Source: Photobacterium rosenbergii (GTDB taxonomy: Bacteria; Pseudomonadota; Gammaproteobacteria; Enterobacterales; Vibrionaceae). From it: DNA of 64,000 nt. Under the pieces are notes generated by a model. That model was given only the letters and a program-made list of their open reading frames with translations. It had not been told where the DNA came from and made no database searches. Both the position numbers and the translations under genes were made by a program. The stretch spans positions 372,001 through 436,000 of the forward strand of contig NZ_PYMB01000003.1 in assembly GCF_003026455.1 (NCBI RefSeq), in the 5' to 3' direction. This document shows, piece by piece, positions 1 to 8,094 of this stretch; the stretch's first letter is position 1; every line of letters begins with the position of its first letter.

Positions 1-527
1 TATCAATCTGGTCAAATAACACACAACCGGCGCTCATGATTACGTTTAATGCCTTTTAACATTAACAATATTTAATACATTTTCACCATCAGACATAAAA
101 CCTCATAACTGGATATTTTATGGTTTTAAACAAGTGCACGAATATTGTGCAAACAGACGCCTAAAAGCGAAAAACCATAGTTGTGCTACGGATAATCCCC
201 TATACTTGCCCGCGTCCTATTTAGGGTTCCAATTGTCATTATTAAAGGTTTTAATAAGTTAGAGATTTAGAGCAGTCATTACCAAGTAGCATTGTGCATG
301 CATGGAATTAGCGCTTTTAGACCCAGGACGTCACCATAATCACTTTACCGTTTGAAGTGATTCTCTCCCACAATTCGCTCCTTACTTTGTTCATCTGAAC
401 TGCAAATAGTTGTTTGCAAAACTGCTCTTACTCCTTTACTGACGTTCCATCAGTAAAGCAGGGAAGATACACAGAAGAGAACCCTTTGAAGGCTATATAA
501 ACTATACCTATAAAGGAGATGTCCATA
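1..527. other. Gene-free region upstream of sdaC
   Basis: No supportable coding region in the first 527 bases. The stretch is AT-rich around 50-130 and must carry the sdaC promoter and a possibly long leader. The only clear structure I see is the hairpin at 434-458. No riboswitch class is recognisable. Confidence 0.6.
434..458 (+). promoter_or_regulatory. Perfect 9-bp hairpin in the sdaC leader
   Basis: CTTTACTGA at 434-442 and its exact complement TCAGTAAAG at 450-458 are separated by seven bases. The hairpin lies about 55 bases before the sdaC Shine-Dalgarno sequence and has no T-run after it, so it is not a normal terminator. It could be an operator or a leader RNA element; function is inferred only. 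Confidence 0.4.
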
Positions 528-1820
528 ATGGACACTGTGAAAAACAATACCGTTCATTCTCAATCAACCACAAAAGCCAAGCTTGGCTGGAAAAAAGCCG
601 ATACCCTTTGGGTACTTGGTCTTTTCGGTACTGCTGTTGGCGCAGGTACCTTGTTCCTACCAATCAACGCAGGTGTTGGTGGCCTGATCCCACTATTGGT
701 AATGGCTGTACTAGCACTACCAATGACCTACTTTGCACACCGTGGTATGACACGTTTCGTGCTATCAAGCTCCAACCCTGGTGCCGACATCACTGAAGTG
801 GTTGAAGAACACTTCGGGGCCGGTATGGGTAAAGTGATCACCCTACTTTACTTCTTTGCTATCTATCCAATTCTATTGGTGTACAGTGTTGCCCTAACCA
901 ATACGGTTGAAAGCTTTATGATCAACCAGCTAGACATAGTTCCACCAGCACGTTGGATCCTTGCTCTGCTACTGATTGTTGGTCTAATGGCGGTAGTTCG
1001 CCTAGGTGAAGAACTGATTGTAAAAGCAATGAGTATGCTGGTATTCCCGTTCGTCGCGGTTCTACTAGCTCTTGCTCTATACCTAGTTCCTGAGTGGAAC
1101 GGTGAGATTTTCAATCATGTTGTGCCTGCTGAAGGTGGTATGACGTCTGTCTTCATGGCGGTATGGTTGATCCTTCCGGTTATGGTCTTCTCATTTAACC
1201 ACTCACCAGTGATTTCATCATTTGCCGTTGCAATGCAAAAAGAACACGGTGAAAACGCCGAGCCTCAAGCACGCCGTGTACTTCAGCGCGCCCACATCAT
1301 GATGGTTGTGACTGTGATGTTCTTCGTATTCAGTTGCGTACTTTCCCTGTCTCCGGCTAACCTTGCAGAAGCAAAAGCACAGAACGTATCTATCCTTACG
1401 TACCTGTCTAACCACTTCAACACGCCAATGATTGCTTATGCTGCACCTATTGTGGCTATTATCGCGATTACTAAGTCTTTCCTAGGCCACTACCTAGGTG
1501 CAAGCGAAGGCTTGAACGGTTTGATTGTAAAAGTTGCACGTGACCAAGGTAAGAAAATGGGTCCTAAAGCACTGAATACTTTCACAGCAGGCTTCATGCT
1601 TATTACAACTTGGGCGGTAGCAACTATCAACCCAAGTATCCTGGGTATGATTGAAAGCCTAGGTGGCCCAATCATCGCAATGCTGCTATTCATCATGCCG
1701 ATGTACGCAATCAAGAAAGTACCGGCAATGCGCAAGTACTCAGGTGCAATCAGCAACGTATTTATCGTTGTTATCGGCCTGATTTCTATCTCAGCGATCT
1801 TCTACTCTTTGGCACAGTAA
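528..1820 (+). CDS. sdaC: Serine transporter SdaC (HAAAP family)
   Basis: Inner-membrane serine:H+ symporter of the hydroxy/aromatic amino acid permease family, importing serine for deamination or biosynthesis. The protein is about 430 residues with roughly 11 hydrophobic segments. From memory it matches E. coli SdaC along its whole length, including the N-terminal LGLFGTAVGAGTLFLPINAG segment, the GADITEVVEEHFG loop and the KKVPAMRKYSG tail. An in-frame ATG exists at 519, but it directly abuts the AAGGAG at 513-518. The ATG at 528 has correct spacing and is the better start. The gene is alone, with its own terminator; no serine deaminase gene is adjacent. Confidence 0.9.
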   Translation: MDTVKNNTVHSQSTTKAKLGWKKADTLWVLGLFGTAVGAGTLFLPINAGVGGLIPLLVMAVLALPMTYFAHRGMTRFVLSSSNPGADITEVVEEHFGAGMGKVITLLYFFAIYPILLVYSVALTNTVESFMINQLDIVPPARWILALLLIVGLMAVVRLGEELIVKAMSMLVFPFVAVLLALALYLVPEWNGEIFNHVVPAEGGMTSVFMAVWLILPVMVFSFNHSPVISSFAVAMQKEHGENAEPQARRVLQRAHIMMVVTVMFFVFSCVLSLSPANLAEAKAQNVSILTYLSNHFNTPMIAYAAPIVAIIAITKSFLGHYLGASEGLNGLIVKVARDQGKKMGPKALNTFTAGFMLITTWAVATINPSILGMIESLGGPIIAMLLFIMPMYAIKKVPAMRKYSGAISNVFIVVIGLISISAIFYSLAQ

Positions 1821-1841
1821 GCCATATAGTCGAACATGCAA

Positions 1842-1868
1842 AAGGCCATCTCTGGATGGCCTTTTTTT
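1842..1868 (+). terminator. Intrinsic terminator of sdaC
   Basis: Stem AAGGCCATC / GATGGCCTT around a TCTG loop, followed by a run of seven T, 22 bases after the sdaC stop codon. Confidence 0.9.
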
Positions 1869-2001
1869 ATTCCTGCCCCTAACTCATTCCCCTGCCAATT
1901 AAATCCATTCGATTTTTTTAAACATCTTGTTCGCCAATGCCTACTGTTTGTCACGCTAAAGTCTGCTTACACTGAAACCATAAATAAATCAGGAGGCAAA
2001 C

Positions 2002-2841
2002 ATGGCTATTCGACAAATACAGTCCCTTATTCCCGCCCATCCTTCTTCCGATGGTGACGGCGTTCGTATCCAACGAGTCCATGGCTTTAACAATGCGCAA
2101 TTTTCGCCTTTTTTGATGATTGATGAATTGAAGTCAGAAAGCGCAGCTGACTATATTGGCGGTTTTCCCCCTCACCCCCACCGCGGCATAGAGACGCTGA
2201 CATATATGCTTAAAGGCCACTTCCAACACAAGGATCATATGGGTAATGTGGGCGAACTCAATGATGGTGGCGCGCAATGGATGTCTGCTGGGCGCGGGGT
2301 GATCCACAGCGAAATGCCAATCATGACAGACGGCGAACTGCACGGCTTTCAGATTTGGATTAACCTACCGGCAGCAAAGAAAATGCAGCCCGCAGATTAC
2401 CATGACTTCCAGCCAGATGTGATCACTCAGCACCGTCAGGACGATGGTAGCCTTGTGCGCGTTATTGCCGGTGACCTAACCATCAAAGGAACAACTCTTG
2501 CTGGTCCACTGCAGCAAACAGGGGTTCCAGTAACCATTGCAGACTGGCAATCAGAGCAAGCCGGTAGCCTTAACAGTTGCCTTAACCCTGATTTTCAGGC
2601 CATGCTCTATGTCTACAAGGGCGCAATAAATATTGAAGGGAAAGAGGTAAATGCAGGTAATCTTGCCATACTCGGTAAAGGTGAAGGCTTAGCGATTTCA
2701 ACAGATAAGCAGGCTGGCGTATTGTTATTATCGGGCCATCCAATAGACGAGCCCATAGTACATTACGGCCCGTTTGTGATGAACAGTATGGATGAAATAG
2801 AGCAAGCCATACAAGATTACCAACAAGGTACACTGGTATAA
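2002..2841 (+). CDS. Pirin family protein (cupin)
   Basis: Cytoplasmic bicupin of the pirin family, 279 residues. The N-terminal cupin carries the family's metal-binding signature FPPHPHRGIETLTY with further His and Glu residues near MSAGRGVIHSEMP. Relatives such as E. coli YhhW have quercetin 2,3-dioxygenase activity in vitro, but the physiological substrate is generally unknown. The second cupin is at about residues 150-275. The start is secure: AGGAGG at 1991-1996 lies five bases before the ATG. Transcribed alone and convergent with the AGCS symporter gene. Family assignment is firm; reaction is not. Confidence 0.88.
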   Translation: MAIRQIQSLIPAHPSSDGDGVRIQRVHGFNNAQFSPFLMIDELKSESAADYIGGFPPHPHRGIETLTYMLKGHFQHKDHMGNVGELNDGGAQWMSAGRGVIHSEMPIMTDGELHGFQIWINLPAAKKMQPADYHDFQPDVITQHRQDDGSLVRVIAGDLTIKGTTLAGPLQQTGVPVTIADWQSEQAGSLNSCLNPDFQAMLYVYKGAINIEGKEVNAGNLAILGKGEGLAISTDKQAGVLLLSGHPIDEPIVHYGPFVMNSMDEIEQAIQDYQQGTLV

Positions 2842-2862
2842 GCTTCATCCACAGATACTAAT

Positions 2863-2897
2863 TGCCGACTTACCTGTATCTTCTGCGTAAGTCGGCA
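2863..2897. terminator. Shared terminator hairpin, pirin / AGCS symporter
   Basis: Eleven-base perfect stem TGCCGACTTAC / GTAAGTCGGCA with a 13-base loop, in the gap between two convergent genes. The plus side is followed by TTTATAT, so it is a moderate terminator for the pirin gene and may also serve the opposite strand. Confidence 0.7.
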
Positions 2898-2908
2898 TTT
2901 ATATATGG

Positions 2909-4291
2909 TTAGTCTGGATCTGAGCCTTTCATTTTCTCTTGAGCAAGCAACTCAAAATATTCCTTAGTCAGCTTGAACACAACTGGGCTCAACAGCAATA
3001 ACGCTATTAAGTTCGGGATCGCCATCATGGCATTGAGGGTATCTGCAAGTAACCAAATAAATTCTAGCGAACTGGTCGCCCCAATTGGCACCGCAATAAT
3101 CCATAGCACTCGAAATGGCACGATTGCCTTTACCCCAAACAAATATTGGATACATTTTTCACTATAAAAGCTCCAGCCTAATATGGTAGTAAAGGCAAAA
3201 ATAGACAGTGCGATGGCAACAACATAATTCCCGATCCCCGGCAATGCAGAAGCAAATGCCGCTGAAGTCAGAGCAGCGCCGGTTTCACCACTGAGCCAAC
3301 TTCCCGATACAACAATCGCTAAGCCAGTAATACTGCAGACAACAATGGTATCAATGAAGGTACCGAGCATCGCAACTAAACCCTGCGCAACAGGGTTTTT
3401 CGTTTGAGCGGCAGCGTGGGCGATAGGCGCACTGCCCAACCCCGCCTCATTGGAAAAAATACCCCTTGCAACACCAAAACGGATGGCGGCCCATACCGCT
3501 GCACCAGCAAAACCACCTTGTGCTGCAACCGGCGTAAACGCACTAGTCACGATTAAGCTAAAGGCTGCCGGTATTTCAGAGATATTCATAATCAGAACGA
3601 TAAGCCCTGATGCGATATAAAACGCCGCCATCAAAGGCACCAACTTACCGGCAACATCAGCAATACGCTTGATCCCGCCCATCAGTACCAGCCCGACTAA
3701 AATCATCATCACCAAGCCTGAAATCATTGGTGATATGCCAAAGCTTGATTCAACCGCTGCAGCAACAGAGTTTGACTGTACCGTATTACCAATGCCAAAA
3801 CCTGCTAAGCCACCAAAAATGGCAAATGCCGTTCCGAGCCATGCCCACTTACTGCTCAAGCCATTTTTGATGTAATACATCGGGCCACCAACATGGTTGC
3901 CATTGGCATCCGTCTCACGGTATTTCACTGCGCATACCGCTTCGGCAAACTTGGTCGCCATCCCAACTAATGCCGTGCACCACATCCAAAATAATGCGCC
4001 TGGGCCACCCAAGAATATTGCCGTTGCTACCCCGGCAATATTACCGGTACCAATCGTTGCAGAAAGAGAGGTCATCAAGGCATTGAACGGGCTTATCTCC
4101 CCTTTGGCTTCCTCTTCTTTTTCAGGGATCCTACCCGTCCAAAGTAACTTAAAGCCGGCTCCAATTTTCGCAATCGGCATTAGCTTCAAGCCAAGAGTAA
4201 GATATATACCTACCCCGAGGATAAGTACCAGCATGGGGACACCCCACACAAAGCCATTTATGGCTGAGATAAAATTCGCTAATGACTCCAT
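2909..4291 (-). CDS. Alanine/glycine:cation symporter (AGCS family)
   Basis: Inner-membrane sodium-coupled importer of alanine or glycine, 460 residues with about 11 membrane segments. Family hallmarks visible are LSATIGTGNIAGVATAI (residues ~75-90), GGPGALFWMW, and the conserved FSNEAGLGSAPIAHAAAQT segment. A GAGAGGG sequence precedes the ATG at 4291. Transcribed alone. Some vibrio AGCS genes are preceded by a glycine riboswitch; I looked in the 140 bases upstream of this one and found none. Alanine versus glycine preference cannot be told from the sequence. Confidence 0.9.
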   Translation of the reverse strand: MESLANFISAINGFVWGVPMLVLILGVGIYLTLGLKLMPIAKIGAGFKLLWTGRIPEKEEEAKGEISPFNALMTSLSATIGTGNIAGVATAIFLGGPGALFWMWCTALVGMATKFAEAVCAVKYRETDANGNHVGGPMYYIKNGLSSKWAWLGTAFAIFGGLAGFGIGNTVQSNSVAAAVESSFGISPMISGLVMMILVGLVLMGGIKRIADVAGKLVPLMAAFYIASGLIVLIMNISEIPAAFSLIVTSAFTPVAAQGGFAGAAVWAAIRFGVARGIFSNEAGLGSAPIAHAAAQTKNPVAQGLVAMLGTFIDTIVVCSITGLAIVVSGSWLSGETGAALTSAAFASALPGIGNYVVAIALSIFAFTTILGWSFYSEKCIQYLFGVKAIVPFRVLWIIAVPIGATSSLEFIWLLADTLNAMMAIPNLIALLLLSPVVFKLTKEYFELLAQEKMKGSDPD

Positions 4292-4432
4292 CCTTACCCT
4301 CTCTTTTATAGTTTCATATCAAAAAAACATAGGCGTCCTTGTCTATAACTTCAACATAGAGATGAACAATGTTGCTAAATACAAAAGCTGAAAAGATAAG
4401 TAGATACAGCCCTGAACCTAACCTTTAGATAT

Positions 4433-4459
4433 AAAAAAAGCTTCCAGAGGAAGCTTTTT
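4433..4459 (-). terminator. Intrinsic terminator of the first lpxL-like gene
   Basis: Stem GCTTCC / GGAAGC with loop AGA, flanked by A7 on the left and T5 on the right. Read on the minus strand it ends in a T7 run, 20 bases after the stop codon of the minus-strand acyltransferase gene. Confidence 0.88.
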
Positions 4460-4479
4460 ATTCACATCAAATAGCTCTA

Positions 4480-5409
4480 TTAGTCATACAATGATGGTTC
4501 ACCTTCAGGGCGTGTTTTAAAGCGGCGGTGCAACCACATATATTGCTCAGGCGCTTCCATAATTGAACGCTCAACTGCTTTATTCACATAAGCGGCAGCG
4601 GCATCTGGATCGTTGTGAGGGAACGCATCCAACGGTGGGAAAACTTTCAGGGTATAACGACCGGAGTCGGTATTACGCACCATAGCAAACGGAACAACTG
4701 CGCAGTGTGAAGCATCAACCAATAGGCTAGTACCCGTGGTTGTACAGGCCTTCTCTACCGCAAACAGAGGCGCGAACGTCGAACGGCGCTTACCATAGTC
4801 ATGGTCAGGGGCATACCATACCCGCTCGCCTTTACGAAGGGCACGCAGCATACCTTTCACATCTTTACGATCAATCATGTATTTGTTTGAACGGATGCGG
4901 CCATTAAACTGGAAAAAGTCAAAACAAGGGTTCTTGTTTGGTCGATAAACACCTACACCTGGCGTTTTCATACCAAAAGCACGAGCGCCAAGCTCTAGGT
5001 TCAAGGAGTGAACAGCAACAAGCAATACCCCTTTGCCTTCAGCTTCAAGCTTATGGATGTGCTCCAAGCCTTCATAGGTCACGTGGCGTTCCACTCGAAT
5101 ATCAGGCCAGAACCAAGCCATACCGGTTTCAAACATTGCCAAACCAGTATTATCAATATTCTTCTTCATCAGCACATCACGTTCTTCTTGCGACATGTCT
5201 GGAAAACAAAGCTCCAAGTTGCGAGCAATGGTCTTCTTGCGCTTCTTAATAATGCGCATCGCCAAGCGCCCAAGCCCTTGCCCCATTCGAAACTGAATAA
5301 AATATGGCAACCAGCTGATGAGGTACATCAAACCAATCATCAGTAATGTTAGCCAATATCGAGGGTGTAAAAGCGATTTAGTAAACGTAGGCGCTGTAAA
5401 TTTACTCAT
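4480..5409 (-). CDS. Lipid A late acyltransferase, LpxL/LpxN type (copy 1)
   Basis: Inner-membrane acyltransferase that adds a secondary acyl chain from acyl-ACP to the Kdo-lipid A precursor. About 309 residues. One N-terminal membrane segment (~20-40) precedes the catalytic HX4E motif, visible as HSLNLE, and later conserved blocks VYRPNKNP, WYAPDHDYG and MWLHRRFKTRPEGE. It resembles E. coli LpxL more than LpxM. The open frame extends to a GTG at 5445. I chose the ATG at 5409 because the paralogue begins at the same point (MSK..AP.F) and an AAGGGAT lies upstream. A second copy lies just upstream; V. cholerae carries such a pair, LpxL (myristate) and LpxN (3-hydroxylaurate). Which copy is which cannot be decided here. 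Confidence 0.88.
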   Translation of the reverse strand: MSKFTAPTFTKSLLHPRYWLTLLMIGLMYLISWLPYFIQFRMGQGLGRLAMRIIKKRKKTIARNLELCFPDMSQEERDVLMKKNIDNTGLAMFETGMAWFWPDIRVERHVTYEGLEHIHKLEAEGKGVLLVAVHSLNLELGARAFGMKTPGVGVYRPNKNPCFDFFQFNGRIRSNKYMIDRKDVKGMLRALRKGERVWYAPDHDYGKRRSTFAPLFAVEKACTTTGTSLLVDASHCAVVPFAMVRNTDSGRYTLKVFPPLDAFPHNDPDAAAAYVNKAVERSIMEAPEQYMWLHRRFKTRPEGEPSLYD

Positions 5410-5760
5410 TAGCGATGATATCCCTTTATTATTTTTATTCCGCACTCACATTATGACTCATTAAAGCATGCCTTAGTGGAAGATCTATTTACGGAAGTTA
5501 TATCGAACACTGCATTCTATTGCGTGGGGATAGGCTATGCAAGTGGCTGAAGTTTTGTACCGTTAATTTTCAGTATTCATTAAGCCAGTGAGTAGAGATA
5601 AGGCGATTGTCGTAGCAAAACTAAGCAACCAATGAGCGGTAATGCATTGATGACTAAAAATATAGCGCAAATATGGATGAAGGGATAAAGAGGAAAGTGG
5701 CTTGTTGATTCCAAGCCACTAAGGGTCTACGCCGAGTTTAAGGGTGGTGCTATTGCGACA
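5410..5760. other. Spacer between the two acyltransferase genes
   Basis: About 350 bases with no credible coding region. It holds the hairpin at 5696-5720 and, presumably, the promoter of the downstream copy. Nothing else is recognisable. Confidence 0.5.
5696..5720 (-). terminator. Probable terminator of the second lpxL-like gene
   Basis: Nine-base perfect stem AGTGGCTTG / CAAGCCACT with a seven-base loop. On the minus strand it is followed by TTCCTCTTT, a broken T-tract, about 40 bases after the stop codon. Confidence 0.6.
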
Positions 5761-6723
5761 TTATGCTGCGCGGGAGTTCAACTCAGTTCTCGCTTTCTGA
5801 TATAGAGAAACTTCACCTTCTGGCCGGGTTTTAAAGCGTCGGTGAAGCCACATATACTGACAAGGCGCAGCAAGGATTGATCTCTCAACCGCTTTATTAA
5901 CAACAATCGCCGCTCGTTCAGGTTCATTACGTGGAAATGCCTCCTGAAGCGGTTCAATCGTAATTACGTAATCACCAGAATTAGACTCACGCACCATTCT
6001 AAAGGTCATCACCTCACACCCGCTGCCATCTACCAATAAGCTTGTACCTGTTGTCGTGCAGGCTTGCTCAACGGCAAAAAGTGGAGCAAATGTAGAACGT
6101 CGAACACCATAATCATGATCTGGGGCATACCATACACGCTGCCCCGTACTCAGTGCATTGAGCATACCTTTTACATCTTTACGATCGATTAAAGTACGGT
6201 TTGAGCGGGCTCGACCTCGATATTGCACAAAGTCAAAACAAGGATTGTTGTTAGGGCGATATATGCCTGTACCAGATTTATGGATACCAAATGCCCGTGC
6301 AGCCAACTCTAAGTTTAATGAATGAACAGCAATAAACAGCGCACCTTTACCTTCAGCTTCGAGTTGTTCGATATGCTCCATGCCCTCAATGCGAACGTGG
6401 CGTTTCACGCGGGCATCAGACCAGAACCAAGCCATACCAGTTTCAAACAAGGCAAGGCCCGTATTGTCAATATTGGCCTTGATAATTTGCTCCCGTCTCT
6501 CCTTTGTCATATCTGGGAAACAAAGTTCGAGATTTCGCTCAATGGTAAAACGCCGCTTCTTCATTATTGTCAAAGCCAATCGGCCAATCCCCTGCCCTAA
6601 ACGACGCTGAACAACATAAGGCAGCCAACTTAGCAAATACATAACAAGGATTAATAGCAGTGTTGGCCAGTAACGCGGTCCCAACAGTTTCATTGAGAAG
6701 CGAGGTGCAGCATATTTGCTCAT
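5761..6723 (-). CDS. Lipid A late acyltransferase, LpxL/LpxN type (copy 2)
   Basis: Paralogue of the next gene downstream, 320 residues, same fold and same role at the inner membrane. Visible motifs are the catalytic HSLNLE (HX4E), IYRPNNNP, WYAPDHDYG and MWLHRRFKTRPEGEVSLY. The tail is about ten residues longer than in copy 1. Long identical stretches show an old tandem duplication; divergence is greatest in the middle and the C-terminal third, consistent with a changed acyl-chain preference. The Shine-Dalgarno signal before the ATG at 6723 is poor. Each copy has its own spacer and hairpin, so they need not be co-transcribed. Confidence 0.87.
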   Translation of the reverse strand: MSKYAAPRFSMKLLGPRYWPTLLLILVMYLLSWLPYVVQRRLGQGIGRLALTIMKKRRFTIERNLELCFPDMTKERREQIIKANIDNTGLALFETGMAWFWSDARVKRHVRIEGMEHIEQLEAEGKGALFIAVHSLNLELAARAFGIHKSGTGIYRPNNNPCFDFVQYRGRARSNRTLIDRKDVKGMLNALSTGQRVWYAPDHDYGVRRSTFAPLFAVEQACTTTGTSLLVDGSGCEVMTFRMVRESNSGDYVITIEPLQEAFPRNEPERAAIVVNKAVERSILAAPCQYMWLHRRFKTRPEGEVSLYQKARTELNSRAA

Positions 6724-7031
6724 AAAAAAGGTATCGCCGTAGGTAATTTCAGAAATATTTACCGCCTCTAAATGACGCAGTAAATCGCTGCGAATTCTAC
6801 CCTTGATAACCTTACAAGCACAGTAAAATTATAAGCTTCAAGCCATTATTTGGCTGCAGCACGCAAAACAATAAGATTCATGAATAATCTGCTGTACTTT
6901 AGGGCAATTGAACAATAAAAAGCACAGATAAAAAAAGGGCCAAAATCGACACAATGCAATAAAAATGTCAATTTTGGCCGTTTAATTTTACTAATCAATC
7001 CTACACGCTATATCTATAACTAAATGCAGGC
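6724..7031. other. Spacer between acyltransferase and nap operon
   Basis: 308 bases without a gene. It contains the nap terminator (6937-6979) and the promoter region of acyltransferase copy 2. No further feature seen. Confidence 0.5.
6931..6979 (-). terminator. Terminator of the nap operon
   Basis: Fourteen-base stem GGCCAAAATcGACA / TGTCaATTTTGGCC with a single mismatch and a 14-base loop. On the minus strand it runs into a T6-T7 tract (6930-6936). It lies about 55 bases past the napC stop codon. Confidence 0.85.
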
Positions 7032-7613
7032 TTAAAACCCTTCAACACCTTTCATATCTGGTAGGCGATGAGCAATACCTTTATGACAGTCGATACAGGT
7101 TTTCGAACCATCAGCCAGTGAGCTTGAGTGTTGAACTGAGGCGCGTTGTGACTGCTGCGTAAAGTCCATATAGCTAAACTCATGACAGTTACGGCACTCA
7201 AGGGAGTCGTTTTTCTGCATCCTGGTCCATTCTCGCTCCGCCATATGCAAACGGCGGGCTTCGAATTTCTCTGGAGTAGAAATTGCCCCGGTTACCCAAG
7301 CCCAAACCTCTTTGGAGGCTTGCATCTTACGGGCCATTTTATCCGTCCAGTCATGTGGCACATGACAATCAGAACAAATCGCCCTAACCCCTGTACGGTT
7401 AGTGAAATGAATGGTTCCCTGTATCTCCTGATAGACATTATCCTCATGGCAACTAACACAGAATGGCTCTGAGTTAGTAAACTCCATCCCAGTATTAAAC
7501 GCCCCCCAGAAAATCACCCCAGCGATAAAACCACCGAGTGTCAAAAAACCAAGACTAAAATACTTTGCCGGTGAACGGATTAGCGCCCACCATTTTTTCA
7601 ACCATTGCCACAT
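7032..7613 (-). CDS. napC: NapC, tetrahaem c-type cytochrome quinol dehydrogenase
   Basis: Membrane-anchored cytochrome of the NapC/NirT family, which takes electrons from the quinol pool and passes them to NapB-NapA in the periplasm. 193 residues. One N-terminal membrane helix (~19-40) is followed by four CXXCH haem sites: CVSCH, CSDCH, CRNCH and CIDCH. The start is backed by GGGAGG about seven bases upstream. It is the last gene of napEABC, 12 bases after napB. With no napGH nearby, NapC is the evident quinol-side donor. Confidence 0.95.
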   Translation of the reverse strand: MWQWLKKWWALIRSPAKYFSLGFLTLGGFIAGVIFWGAFNTGMEFTNSEPFCVSCHEDNVYQEIQGTIHFTNRTGVRAICSDCHVPHDWTDKMARKMQASKEVWAWVTGAISTPEKFEARRLHMAEREWTRMQKNDSLECRNCHEFSYMDFTQQSQRASVQHSSSLADGSKTCIDCHKGIAHRLPDMKGVEGF

Positions 7614-7625
7614 ACGCTTCCTCCC

Positions 7626-8084
7626 TTACTTCTCTTGATCGAGCAGCGTATCGAGATCGGTAAATGAGGTACCAACCAATGGTTTAGCATCAGTCTGTAC
7701 CACATGACACTGCTCGCAGAAGTAACGCCGTGGCGAGAGCTCTGCAAGGAAGTTACCGTCTCTATCCATATAGTGAGTGACACTGATCATTCTCGCCTGG
7801 GTTTCTTCCACTCGACTACGTGCGTGGCAGGCCATACATTTGTTCGCATTCAAATCAACTTGGTAATTATCGATCTTATGTGGGATCACCGGCGGCTGCA
7901 TTGGGTAGTTTCGCTTAGGGATCCTATCGTCGTTAATGGTTTTGTTCATCATTGGCGGTTTAGGTTCACCGTTAAGAGCATGTTGCCGGGTCGTCGCTAG
8001 CTCATCTCCTCTAATCGCTTCAGTCGCCGCAATGACAACCCCTGTGGTAAACAACATCAAAAGCACAGCAAGTATTCTGTTCAT
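7626..8084 (-). CDS. napB: NapB, dihaem cytochrome subunit of periplasmic nitrate reductase
   Basis: Small periplasmic electron-transfer subunit that relays electrons from NapC to NapA. 152 residues with an N-terminal signal peptide (cleavage probably after VVIAA, residue ~20) and two haem sites, CMACH and CEQCH. An ideal AGGAGG precedes the ATG at 8084. It starts about 10 bases after napA ends and is clearly co-transcribed with it. Confidence 0.95.
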   Translation of the reverse strand: MNRILAVLLMLFTTGVVIAATEAIRGDELATTRQHALNGEPKPPMMNKTINDDRIPKRNYPMQPPVIPHKIDNYQVDLNANKCMACHARSRVEETQARMISVTHYMDRDGNFLAELSPRRYFCEQCHVVQTDAKPLVGTSFTDLDTLLDQEK

Positions 8085-8094
8085 GATTAACCTC

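Noticed and set aside
3897-4391. 164-codon frame antisense to the AGCS gene
   Set aside because: Opposite-strand shadow of a well-supported transporter gene; composition is Pro/Ala-rich mirror of the real frame, no family, no ribosome-binding site.
4292-4432. Possible glycine riboswitch upstream of the AGCS symporter
   Set aside because: Known in front of vibrio AGCS genes, so I looked on the minus strand. The 140 bases lack the conserved GGAGAG and related aptamer segments and are too short.
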